DNA from: Neckera pumila
Lineage: Eukaryota > Streptophyta > Bryopsida > Hypnales > Neckeraceae
Assembly: GCA_963969595.1 (NCBI GenBank)
Contig: OZ018416.1
Coordinates: forward strand, 23,080,065-23,144,064
Length of the DNA stretch: 64,000 nucleotides
Direction of reading: 5' to 3'
The position numbers were made by a program, and so were the translations under genes. Every line of letters begins with the position of its first letter. The stretch's first letter is position 1. Positions 12,810 to 24,203 of this stretch are shown here, piece after piece. The notes under the pieces are model-generated. The model was not told the DNA's origin. It was given only the letters and a program-made list of their open reading frames with translations, and searched no databases.

Positions 12810-15800
12810 CTAATGGCCAATGGCATCCAGTGCCACTCGCACTAATCGTACAACTCCATCAATATCTCCAAGACCACCCAACTCACCCACCTGCTTCACA
12901 TTCGCCATCCCTTCGGTCTCTTTGCTTGCCTCAGCCTTTGCTGTTGCATCTGCTGCTGTCTTCCATGAATCCAGAAGTGCGTTCATATCAAGAGCCTGAA
13001 TGTCCGAATTATTTAATTTCGTCAGTCACTCACACCAACGCTGGAACGAGAAGTGGGAAGCTGAGATGTCACCCCCCAAAACAAGGATAGCAAACAGCAG
13101 CAAGTGAAAACGAACACAAATCACTCACATCTCGCAGAAATCGAGAAGCAACCGGGCGCAACCGCGCAGGAATGTTAAGTGAAGTGCCAGATGCCCCTGA
13201 CGGTACTTGAGGAGATACTATTGCCGCTTTCCCTAAAGAGGCCTTGTTACCAGGAACTAAACCGTGGTGCTTATTAAGATTGTCCACATCTGAAGCTGAT
13301 GAAGACGATGGAGACTCCCCTACATGACAATAAAATCCTTTTCAGTGATCAGGCGAACAAATTGACTAGATCATTTGGAGCATCTATTGAACAGGTAAAC
13401 TGGGTGTTAGAAGGCAAAAAGATGACAAAAGAGATCACCATTTGAGGGCATATGTGGGCCAGATGTTAACTGGGAAGCAGATTGGAACTCTTTGCAGTCG
13501 TTAGCAAAGGAAGTTCTTTTAGACATCATGAGCCTCGTGCGAGCCACAGCTGCACATGTGTAAGCAAGCGCAGTAGCCCGAAGATCTCCACGTCGTTTAT
13601 ACTGAATGGCACAAAACCTGCCACATGCATACAAATAGATCAAGGAATCTTCATTGGGGGTCCATGGATATGCTGTTAATTACACTTTGTTTGAACGATA
13701 TCCATAGTCCATAGCAAGCTAATAAATGAGAAAAGACGAAATCAGGAAAGAACATCATCAGGAACATACTCGCAAAGGACAGCAGTGTCCTTGTAGAGGT
13801 CCATGGAACGAATCTCTGCTTGGACAGACTCCATTAACGCTGCAGATTGTAGAAACTTCAAAGCTGACTGTAAATACAAGTTGGTACTCTCAGTTTCATC
13901 AGCATGCTGCACACGAACAAAACCACTGTCAGAACCTCACAAGAAGGATCAATCCGATATACTGTTCAAGTATGACAGTAGATCGAAAAAACAGCGGTAA
14001 TATCTGGTGATGCAAAAGATCGCCACTCAACAAAATATTGCAGGAGAACAAATACCTTCAGCCGATCTCCAGAGTGCTTCAGATCCTTAGCATCCTTGAG
14101 GTAATTATTTGCTGTTTGCATGACTTGGGCATGTTGTTCCTTGTCTTTCTTTGCAGGGCTGCTCGTTGCTGCCTCTCCGATAGAGTTTTTCGCTAGCCCG
14201 ACATCCACCAAATCATCTCGTTTCAACGCCTCTCCTCTATCACCACCGCCGCGGGTATTGGAGGACGCACCTGGTCTCTTAGAGATATCGGAGGGTCCGA
14301 CTGCAATTCCACCACTATCTTTCCGGACACTCTGAACAAGGTGGTCAGTTTCCCGATTGATGTCTTTGATAGGAGGACCAACCCTAGCTCCCGGTCCCTG
14401 AGTAGAGGCATCATCTCTTCTGTGGGTCTTTGAGTCCTCCGAAGGCCTTTCGCTAGGTTTGTCCAGGCCGCTTTCCCGCATAAGACGGCCTCTATCATCT
14501 CGTCTTGAATTCCGATCTTTGGCATTGTCATCGCAATTATCAATTTGATCATTGTCCCGGATATCAAGCCTTCTGTTGTAACTATCCCGCTCACGATTGC
14601 CTTTCCGTCGTACCTGTTGGCCATTGACGTCATCCAAGTCCCCTGAGCTGCGCTCTGGGTGATGATTGTGGTTGTGTCCACGATACACCCCTCGATCGTC
14701 CTCGTCATACCAACCATCCTCACGTGCCTCCCCACTGGAGTCCTGCTTCCCAAATCTTGTAGCATTGGGCGGAACTCCAGGATGACGGTATTCTCCTTCG
14801 TCCAAAGAGGATCCACGTGAAGCAGCGCGAACATGCTTAGGGCCCGGTGATGACTGCATTGCAATGTCAGTGCCCATCCCGGCATGGCCTGGACCCATTC
14901 TAGCATTTAACAACTCCCTGTTATTATTATTATTAATATTATTATTATTAATATTATTGTTATTATTATTTCCATTTGTTGCTCTCACAGGAGATGATGA
15001 GACCGTAGACTCCAGCGGAGAGACAACGCCCTTCAACCCCAGGCCAGATGAGCCTGATGACGAGATAGAAACCTTCGATGATATTGAAGGGTACATCTCT
15101 TCCTTCCCGTATGTCGGTTTTTCCCTCACAGGACTGGCTTGATTGGGCCTGTCTTGAGAAACATCGTCCCGGCGCTTCTTCCATGCTCTTTGCTCTGAGT
15201 CGCTGGCATCCTCTTTTGATCTCCACGGTATCTCTGAACCTTTGGACTTTCTCCCTTGATCCCTGTCTTCTCTGCGCTTCTCTGGTGCCCCTTCATAATC
15301 CCCCCTCAGATCTTTCAACACCGCGTTGATGTCTTGTGTCTCTTTATCTTGTAGGCCAGAGTGTGAGAGATCTTTTGGCTTCAGCATTGACGTCTCTCTC
15401 TTTGATTTCTGTACATTGGCCCTCTTCTCAGTGTCCACATAATCATCCTCAATTGGCACCTGTGGATCATCAAATTGTAATCTTGGCCTTCCGCCCTTAT
15501 TCTTTTTTAGATTTGGAGTCTCGTCCAGATCCTCAACAGCCCCCACCTTCTTCCTCTTCCATGGACCACCACTTTGCGTTTCCCCTGGTGGTACAAGATC
15601 TCTCTCCTTATCACCATGGAGAGGCTCTAGATCCAATGCCTCGTTGCCCCATTGTGATGCTTCTACAGTACGCTCCTGATCCTGCAGAGTTTTTTTCTTT
15701 GCGCGGGTATCATCACCTGTTGCAAAACGTGGCGCAAAACTTTCAATGCTTGCAGTTCAGACCCAGGTTGACAAAGCAGCACGTGCCTAAATTAAAAAAT

Positions 15801-18800
15801 AGATTACAATTAAGCCTCGCTGCATGCTAAACTAGACCTGGAGTTATGAACTACTGGTAGTTACTTGAAACAAGCAAAATAAAACAAAGTTTAACCCTGT
15901 AAAGACGACGCTGAAATGTTGAGATCCAAAACATAGGGAATCAGCTCAAAAAACAACCTTCACTAGGACGCGAACGCTTGACCTTCTCCCTAGCTTTAGG
16001 CTTCTGCTTCTCGCTCGCTGTTGGGCCATCACCAGAATTATCAAGACCCATGTCATTGATATTCTTACTTTTCACTGCTCCATCAACCCCTTTGTTGCTC
16101 CCAGCGACCTTAACACCGGTAACTAGTAATTTTCGTGGTACACCTTTCTTAGGTAGAAAACTCTTCTTGGTATCTACTTCATCTGTCCATTTATCCAACA
16201 CTGGCTCTGCTACCGGGATTGGATCCTGTGATGCGACAGGGACAGCAGGAGCTGAAAGGGCTGGAGCAGGCACCGCAGCAGGATTCTGTAAGCCCAAAAG
16301 TTTGTATACGGCCGCTGTTGTTTCGTCCTCCGTAAACTTGCAGTTGTTCATTCCCTGCCTGTTCCCTCAGTCATTATTTATTAGCCTCAGAAGAAAGCAG
16401 TTAAAGCACAAACAGACAACTGCTGCATGTGACGACCTGACGGGGGTATCAGACGATCCATGTATGTGCTACAAAACATCTGTTAAGACATGACCAAATC
16501 TCTACAACCCTTTAAAATATTCAGATTTAGGTTAAAAAGGATGTAGACAGCTGTGACGAAAAACAAAATAACAAAAAAGTAATGCTCCCTCAGGTACTTA
16601 CAGCCAATCCATCATTTTGCAGCGCCATTTCTTGGACGGAGAAATTGGGTCCATATTGGGCATTAACAAGCGCCATTTCTCGCACTTGTCACAGGCAACC
16701 CAGTTCTCTAAAACAAGTTGGGGGACCACAGCGGGCGTAGCCTCTACAGCTACCGGAACTTTCTCCTCTCCTTTACTCGCCAAAGGATTCTCAAGCTCCT
16801 TCATAGACGGTTTCTTGTCCTGAGCATTCTTTGAACTCTTATGCTCGAGAGGAACAACTTTCCGACCTGCAACGCCACTAGGTTTCTTGGTGGCACTACC
16901 AGGCTTGGAAACATCCCTGCTCGGAACTTTAGATTTCAAGTCTCCTACAGCATCCTTCCTTTGATTTTCTCTTAACCCTTCCTTGGGGTTCTCTTTAACT
17001 CTTACAGGAGCTGTGAGTTTGCTATCTTCTTTCCCTTGCTTTCGGACTTCAGACAGGCTAACGCCCTTTTCATAGCTCTCCTTCTCACCATCAGTCACCC
17101 GGACGCCCTCATTATCCTTCAATGTTGGGGCCTTTCCAGTAGGTTTCGATCGAGAGAACTCTTTAGTTCTGGAAGCCTGTGATTTCCCAGGTCCTCTAGC
17201 ATCTGTGATTTCCTTCTCCTTTTGACCATTCACAATTGGTGGTTTATTGATTTCAAGTGGCTTCCGAGAGCTTTTCGATAACGTAGGGTCTCTAACAATG
17301 TCGAAAAATTCCTCCTTGCCAATTCCTTCCATCCCTTTCTCGTCAAGAGATTCTTGCAGCTCCCCTCTAACAATATCATTCCTTCTAGATTTTGATTGCC
17401 TCTCTTTGGCAAATGTCTTGTCGGGATCAGAGTCCCTTCGAGATTTCCTTCCGCCATTAGAATCAGCTACAAAATCCACAACTTTCCTGGCATCCAGATT
17501 GGGTTTGTCGGAATCGAACCCCTTGCCTTTCCGGAAGTCTGAACCAGGCGCACGAGGAGAATTCACATCAACTTTGCTGCCAGAAGGATAGGCACTCCCA
17601 GTAGCAATGGATAGATTCCCAGGTTTAGGCAGGTAAGAGTTGAGCTCCTTGGAATCGAGGAGCTCGAGAGTGCTATCGGACAATGGTGAGAGCAAGCCTC
17701 CTTCCGGAAAGGGCGCGGTCATCATCTGTCCCAAGAGCCATGCCGAGGAATCCATCAGGTTGCTTCACAGATCATGCATGATGTGTTGTTCTAATGCAGA
17801 ACCCATCTAAGTGCTGTGAAGGGAACATGACAGACATACCTCGATCATGGCCATGGGGCTGGGTTCGGGGGACTCCACATTGGAACGAGAATAGTTATCA
17901 TCATCATCGTCGTCCAACGACGGATCATCATCCTCGGACAAATCGTTCAGGCCAAGTCCATTGTACAGCGCCTTTCGTTTCGCTTCATCGGTGTCAGCCG
18001 CTTGTTTACCTAACTTAATTTTTAGTGTCACCTTATTAGCCGCGGGTGCACTGACGACGCCATTCTCTTTCACACTGGCATGTTGGATAGAAGTGCCGGT
18101 CGACCGCTTCGCAGGCTGCCATCCACGCACCGCTCTGTGTTAATAACGTCAGACGGAAGGACATAGATCCCGTGTTCAAGAAGAGGTAGCAGAAACACAA
18201 ATAAAAATAAATAAAATCGTTGTCACCTCAGATGCAACTCCTTCACCCACCGGTCGTCCAACCTCTGCAGCAGGCAGTGCAGGATGAGGATCGGCCAGAA
18301 CAGATGGAACACGAGCCTGGGTCGGCAGAAATGTACCATAACCTCCGTATTTGGACCCTGAGATCATCCAACCTCGACATCAGTGTGTGTACCTTAAGTA
18401 AATCGATAACTTTGTAAATGGAGGCTCCGACTAAGAAGAATCACCTTCTTCGCAACACCACGTGGTTGTGACCAGATGGCACCCCTGGTCACTAGACCAG
18501 TCAATGCAGTAAGGTGTGGCAAAAGACATCACCTACAAAGCAAACATCTTTACAAGGTGCACCTTGCCAATCCCAACATCCGGCGGAACCCCTCAGGATC
18601 TCCTTCCAAACGCGGAAAGGGACAAGGCCAGAGAAGAAGCATTCCGTTCATCAGCAGATTAGGGAGAGCGTACCCAATTTCTCTGTAGAAAGGTTTCCCC
18701 CTTGAAACTCCTTCTGGCAGTCACCGAGTAACCTTTCCAACCGCGAATCCTGCCACCATCAACATATCATTAGCCAACGGACCACAGGCCACAAGCATAT

Positions 18801-19826
18801 CAAATCTGCATCGGCCCATGCGAGCACAAAAATAAATTCTTCCTCCAACGAGTGGACGATGGCACAAAGCCCTAATAGCTTTTACGAGAAATTCTCTACA
18901 AGAAGAGAACTTCAAATGTGTACTTCTCTTCCACTTTGCGAGATGTTGACAAAACCGCAGATAGTCCTTCCAATAATGTCAGGAAGGTCCTCCTGTGCCT
19001 CTCCACTAGACAAATTTCGCAATTACAACGACATGCACGCCCGATTCATCTGGCCATTCTGAAAACCCTTCCCTGATACGAAAGGACAAACGAACTCTGC
19101 GAAAGTGCCACAACATCGTAAAAAGGTTCACTCGTCCCACCCGCATTGAAATGTCGGTGGACGAAGGCGATTCAGAGCATGAAATCTACGCGCAGTCAAC
19201 TCCCACAATGAAACTTTCTACTGCACTCCAGCCAGACCTTTGTAGCCCCAGAGCTCAAACATCATCCACCATGATAAATTCCGCGACATGTCAAGGAAGC
19301 CATCGCCCTCAACGCCATCAGAGTGAGGGATTTCCATCGATTCACGAATATCCCCTGCCCTGCCTCGCTCAATCACGCGGAGTTGAACCAGTCACTGCCT
19401 ATATCAAGCTCCCCGTTCATCTTGTTTGGCACATTCATGGAGTCTGTAAAAAGCCCTACGAAAGCAGACTAGGCTAAAGGAGATTTCTTGTGACAATGCC
19501 GGAAAACCTAGTCCTCCCATTGATAGCGTTCAGCACTTGCCCCGTCTTCCTTTTAGCTTTGAATTCAGTCCAATTGGATTCAGCATAAAGAGAGGGGCTA
19601 GAGACATCCGCCCCGCTCTCGAACGCTCGAAACACACAAGCCCTAGGAATTCCGCTCTCACAAGCAACAAGCAGCCATCGCATGAGGAATCGGAGGAGAA
19701 GGAATTGCAGCACAGTACTACAATTGGCACAGGGAGGCGGTCATTTACGAGGTACGAAAAGTCTTTGTCGGGATCGAGGGCCTCCTTCGCCTCTCCCTCC
19801 TCGAGCTCGGCATCCTCGTCCTCCAT
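12810..19826 (-). CDS. CW-type zinc-finger protein, 11 coding exons
   Basis: Coding exons (minus strand): 19749-19826, 18674-18749, 18227-18357, 17840-18115, 17725-16602, 16358-15958, 15716-14056, 13906-13770, 13617-13439, 13319-13129, 12995-12810. They total 4440 nt with compatible phases (1479 residues plus stop). The start ATG at 19826 lies in GGCCATGG and gives an acidic start (MEDEDAELEEGEAKEA). The CW domain is near residues 528-568: NWVACDKCEKWRLL, then KKWRCKMMDW and a final Cys across the next junction (NNC), so four zinc ligands are present. Exons 2-3 (QKEFQGG..., KYGGYGTFLPTQ) and the C-terminus match the layout of plant CW-ZF proteins, whose CW modules bind methylated histone H3K4. 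Nuclear chromatin reading is inferred. The middle is Lys/Arg/Ser-rich. The donor after exon 6 (GTTGTT) is non-optimal and that junction is the least certain. Confidence 0.9.
14921..14972. repeat. Coding AAT/ATT microsatellite (Asn run)
   Basis: A run of ATT/AAT triplets inside coding exon 7 of the CW gene encodes an Asn-rich tract broken by single Ile residues (NNNNNNINNNNINNNNN-like). It lies in the disordered middle of the protein and is a likely site of length variation between individuals. Confidence 0.85.
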
Positions 19827-20350
19827 GGCCTCCCTCCAACGACCCTCCGCCGCCTGGCTCAGCGCAGCGTCGTCCCTCGACGACGGTGACCACCTAGGGT
19901 TTTAAGCGCCAGGGGCCAGGCGTCGGGGGCTGCATGGTCGCCGAGAAGTTCGAAGGTGTGAGGGGAATGAGGCAGAGAGGGAAGTCGAAGTGGATGTGAA
20001 GGTGCAGGACAGAGCAAAAGGGAAGGGAAGAGGTGTTAGTGACTTCTGTTATGATGGGGGCAGGCAGGCAGACCGAGAGACCGAGAGGAGGAGGACGACG
20101 ACGACGAGAGAGGGAGTGCGAGGGAAATGCGAAGTGATGTGGAGGAGGAAGAAGCGAAGGGGTTGCGTCAGGCAGAGGCAGAGGCGGTAGGAGGCCAAGG
20201 TGGGCGACGACGGCGACGGCGACGGCGACAACGGGGGCCCATGGCACACAGGCAGGCCAGGAACGGGCTGACGAACGAGGGAGGGAACGAACCCCGAAGA
20301 GGACCGACTGTTGGGAAGCTTACTGTAACTTAGTGTTGAACCCTTGAACT
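19827..20350 (-). promoter_or_regulatory. 5' leader/promoter of the CW zinc-finger gene
   Basis: The sequence upstream of the start codon is much more GC-rich than the rest of the window. Read on the minus strand it is rich in C and T, with CGTCGT/CGGCGG triplet runs near 20200-20235. This fits a CT-rich plant 5' leader and TATA-less promoter. The transcription start cannot be placed. An upstream ORF is described separately. Confidence 0.5.
19894..19935 (-). promoter_or_regulatory. Upstream ORF, 13 codons
   Basis: ATG at 19935-19933, in a good context (GCGACCATGC, A at -3), opens a 13-residue Pro-rich reading frame ending in TAG at 19894-19896. It lies 67 nt upstream of the CW gene start codon. 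If transcription starts upstream of it, it could reduce translation of the main ORF. Conservation is unknown. Confidence 0.4.
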
Positions 20351-21072
20351 CGGAAACCACTATTTCTCACCCTTTGCAATGCGGCTCATTACTTTTTTGA
20401 CGCACTGCGTTCCTATTGGGTCCTTTTGATGGCCGTGTCCCGTGCGGTGGTGGTTGCTTGCACACCCGCCTGTTTTTTCGGGATCTGACTCACCGAGCAG
20501 GCGCCAATGTTTTGCGGACGGGCATGACGTTGCAGCTTATGTTCCATGCCATTCCATCCTAGCCACATCCATGGCCATGCACGGGCTAGTGTTCTGAGGG
20601 GTTTGGCACCAGGTTTAGGGGGGATTGGGCCCAGCAACAGTGTGGGTGGCTTTGGTACGCTAGGATCACAGAGCGGTGACTTCGAACTAGGGTCAAAACC
20701 CTTGCTTCGCCGTTCAGGGTCAGTTGTCGATGTCAATTTATTTCTGGATTCGAGATGTTGCCATTTGTAGTGTATTGAGGAAAATGTCACAAAGTTCATT
20801 GTCAGCAACATTCTTCTCTACGGATTGCCTGTTCTACGGATCCACTGGTGTCTTTTTATTTCCGTTCAACTTTTGGGTGCGGAGATACTCCTCCACGTGT
20901 GCGTCTAAGTGTTTAGAATACTCCTTTTTTGTTGATGGAATCCCTAGACCAATTCAACGTGGTGCTGCAGGAGATTGAAGCAAAGGTGCAGTGCCCACCC
21001 CCGGGTCCAATCTGCAAAGCAGACCTGCTGTGGTGGACCTTTGTCAGATCCAACGCCTCCGGCGCATAGTTT
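20351..21072. other. Upstream region with a small ORF fragment
   Basis: Mostly no supported gene. A plus-strand ORF from ATG 20936 to TAG at about 21064 encodes a 42-residue peptide with QEIEAKVQCPPPGPICK, ending just before the CACTA MITE. It could be a gene fragment. No family is recognised. Confidence 0.3.
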
Positions 21073-21420
21073 CACTACAAGAAAATTGCGTTCTACTTGA
21101 CAAAACAGTATCAAGTAGTTTTTGTTGAGTTCTCTATTCGTAACGCAGAATTCTGCATTTCAAAAACTAAATTCTGCATTTCACTTGTCAAAAATCTACA
21201 TTTTACTTGTCAAAAATCTGTGTTTTACTTGTCAAATTCTGTGCTGAAACGTTGAAACGCAAAATTTTGCGTTACAAATGGAGAACTCAGCAAAAATTAC
21301 ATGATACTATTTTGTTGACTCAACAAAAACTACTTGATACTGTTTTGTTGAATACAGCGCAATTTCTGTCAAGGAAAACGTAGATTTGACATTCAAGTAG
21401 AATGCAGTTTTTTTCTAGTG
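21073..21420. mobile_element. CACTA-type foldback MITE, 348 bp, TTT duplication
   Basis: The left end is CACTACAAGAAAATTGCG and the right end, reverse-complemented, is CACTAGAAAAAAACTGCA. Both continue with TTCTACTTGA, so the inverted termini are about 28 bp with few mismatches. Flanking TTT at 21070-21072 and 21421-21423 is the 3-bp duplication expected of CACTA (En/Spm) elements. The interior is also self-complementary: CAGTATCAAGTAG and its neighbours near 21107 recur inverted near 21310-21350, so most of the element could fold into a hairpin. There is no coding capacity, so it must be non-autonomous. Confidence 0.88.
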
Positions 21421-21449
21421 TTTTGAACCGTAATAAGCGCAATTGATTT

Positions 21450-21785
21450 GTGGAGCAATGTTTCATTCCCAGTAATAGGGTTTCGGACTTCCTCGGCGGC
21501 ATGGAGAATAGCAGTGGCGATTTTACTTGCAAATATGTCAAGATACGCATGAAGCCAGACAAGGGGCAGGTCAACTTCTATGCAACAACTAGTACAGCCA
21601 AAGATGTCTTACGATACACCTCCTTATCCTCAAATGCACTCCTTCACTGTTTTGGCGCAATTGTGGGGTTGTGCGTTTCCATTTTCCAATGTACATCGAT
21701 CATGCTATGGTACGGGTCATTCCATGATGAAATTACTACTGCCAATTCGGTCCATAAGACCACATTAAAAGCGTCAAAACGGTGA
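21450..21785 (+). pseudogene. Unrecognised gene fragment
   Basis: A 111-codon open frame whose first half looks protein-like (SDFLGGMENSSGDFTCKYVK) appears to continue in another frame after about 21580 (KMSYDTPPYPQMHSFTVLAQ). This suggests a frameshifted fragment. No domain is recognised. It is separated from the 20936 ORF only by the CACTA MITE and may once have been continuous with it. Confidence 0.3.
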
Positions 21786-22840
21786 CGTGACGCAATTCCA
21801 GAACCTATTTCCCAGAATTTGTCAGTAGGCTATAGCCGTGCAAGGCTAGGGTGCTATTCCCGCGCCCCCTAATTCCATTGGTAGAAACAGAGATATATTT
21901 GCAAATTTGAAAAGTGGGAGTATGCATAAATTTTTTTTTTTTGGTAGAGTGGAAATTGCTACATGAAGAAGAATTTTGTGCAAGACTAATGGCTAATGTT
22001 TAAAATTCCACATGGCAGAACTGCTAAGTGAAAAAAAAATATGTTGTATTTTAGGTGTGGTTTTGGACTAATGCCAATTTCAGTTGCAAAGGCAAAGTAC
22101 ATTTTCACATTATACTTCAAAAGAATCGTTACAAGCTTCTCCTCTGAGAATCTAAGTCCTAGTCTATATGAAAAGTGCTACAAATAAGGTATTTGAATCC
22201 TTTTAAACTGCCCAATTTGCAGTGTTTGTGTTTTGCGCACACCACCAAGAAACTTGATAGCATGGTGAAAGAATTATTTCATTTTATCTTGAATTGATTA
22301 CATGAGTAGGTCAACAAGAAACTTGATAACGTACTAATGGAATCTCTTTATTGGCAGTTGATAAGAGTTGAGGGTGGACAAGTGCTCTTTATACTATAAT
22401 CCAATCTATAGACATTCAAAAGATATGGGATAACTTGAAGATGAAAGCTTCACTTCTCATAGTTAAGTTATTTTGAAAATGTATAAATCGTGTTCAAAGT
22501 AGAAATTCAGTCCTCAGTTTGGCATAGTAGAATACATTTTTTCAAAAAAATTTGAACTAGTATAAGTTGGTAAGTAAATCCAGATTTCATCTTCAAAAGT
22601 CTATTTAAGATTTAGAGCCTCCAGTCAAAAGTTATGGACGAAATTCAAAGGCAAATTATGCACAATGAAGAATGTAAATTTTTGTGCATAATTTGTGTTT
22701 TTTGTGCATTTGTGATTAATGTATAAAAGCTACATAGTTAATATAAATTACAAAATAGTGTCCATCCTAACGATGTAATAACTTGCAAATTGACGTACGC
22801 ACCCATGAAATTATATTAACTACATGATAATTGCTAACAT
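21786..22840. other. Intergenic, no supported feature
   Basis: AT-rich sequence. No ORF, repeat pair or RNA gene could be supported. Confidence 0.5.
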
Positions 22841-22841
22841 T

Positions 22842-23470
22842 TTATTGGATTTGAACTTTGAGATGAAGGGGTAAGTGCTTCCCTAATCTATTTCTTTGGC
22901 AAGATTTGAGGAACTTTAGAGTAGAGAAACACCTCTCATCCTCCATTGAAGCAAAAGCCAAGCAACAACTAATCTCAGCAAGTTTAAAATATTCTATAAT
23001 TAGCTTAATTAAATGCTGTGATTGGAAGTTTCCGCCACAATTTAATGACGGGGTTGATGTATAAGGGTGGGCCACAAGTAGACTCTGCATTTGCCTTCAT
23101 TGTTATCTTCAAGAGGCCCTATTGGTTGTCAAGGTTGGACGTTGAGAGCAATTTAAGCACAGTATAAAGCAACCTACCAGCCCACCAAGGTTGCCTTTTG
23201 TTTACAACTTTGGCTTTTGCATAAAACTGCTTGAGCATCGCCAAGTGATGGGCAAAACTGTCATCAACACCATCCTGCTGCAAGTATTAGGGATAGATAA
23301 TCCCGAATGCATCTAAAAGCTCTTGCTGCGGGAACTTGCATTCCAGTTTGTCACTAAGACTTTGGGCAATCTCTGCAGAAGTTGAAGCACATAAAACATC
23401 ATATTCATTACTTTGGGAGATAGGAGACCTCCCAAAATAATAATGTCCTATTTTGTGTCTCAAAAATTGA
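22842..23470 (-). pseudogene. hAT transposase C-terminal remnant
   Basis: The minus-strand reading contains ASMEDERCFSTLKFLKSCQR followed by NRLGKHLPLHL, which fits the hAT C-terminal dimerisation domain (small-residue/E-R-x-F-S-x-L-K/R-N-R-L pattern). Further upstream on the minus strand (about 23110-23470) a related frame has FPQQELLDAFGIIYP and KQPWWAGRLLYTVL-like segments, interrupted by TAA and TAG and at least one frameshift. The N-terminal DDE region is missing, so it is a dead fragment. Confidence 0.65.
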
Positions 23471-23639
23471 ACTCGAGTTGAAACAAATATAAGGTTAGGG
23501 GAACTGAATTCTTTAGTTCATACGTGCAATTTCCATTAAAATGAGAGTTTTAGGCAATTTGTGTGTGTTGGGCTAATTATTGATTAGAGTGACAATAGTC
23601 GTTTCCATATAAATACATTGTGTGGTTGTCTTTGAATAC

Positions 23640-23790
23640 CAAGTCATGAGCTAAACGGTTGGTTGTAAGAGGCTATTTATCTCATCCAGGTGGTCCAAGT
23701 TTGATTCCCATTGAATTTGTATGAGCAGCTATGAGATACACATGACTTGGTGCTGCTCAGTGAACTTTAGAGGCTAGAAAGTTAAAATAA
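23640..23790. repeat. Possible tRNA-derived SINE fragment
   Basis: AGCTAAACGGTTGGTTGTAA resembles a tRNA A-box region. About 40 bp further, GGTCCAAGTTTGATTCCCAT resembles a B box (GGTTCGATTCC with changes). The spacing is like that of a tRNA head. No tail or target duplication was identified. Confidence 0.35.
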
Positions 23791-24203
23791 CCAATCAGCC
23801 CCCTATCCAAAATCGTGATAAGTGGTTTTAGCCATTACCAATTTTTTCAGCTTGTATTGTATTTTTAAAAGATATAATTTAGTTACATAATCTGATAGTG
23901 AAATGATGCCAACATACACAATAACACATGTATCATTGAATAAAAAATTTATTAAATAATATAAAAAAGTGCACTTGCTACGCAAATGACTACACACAAA
24001 ATATAGAAATACTCCCAAAATAGTTCTATAAAATCCAATCACCTTACTCCAATCTACACCATTTGCTCTACAACATACAATATAAAATCATATAAAATTA
24101 CCTATACTTATGCCAACAGATACGGACCATGGAATACTAACTATCAAATTTAGCTTTAAATATTACAAAGTATCTCCACAATATGCAGACATGCGGTGCA
24201 TGC
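23791..24203. other. Intergenic, no supported gene
   Basis: AT-rich sequence downstream of the DUF7869-like gene's stop at 24204. No feature is supported. Confidence 0.45.

Noticed and set aside
14864..15830. Plus-strand ORFs opposite the CW gene
   Set aside because: They are antisense shadows of the long coding exon 7, which has matching splice phases and family similarity.
19537..20333. Plus-strand ORFs over the CW gene first exon and leader
   Set aside because: GC-rich composition keeps several frames open; no domain or splice support.
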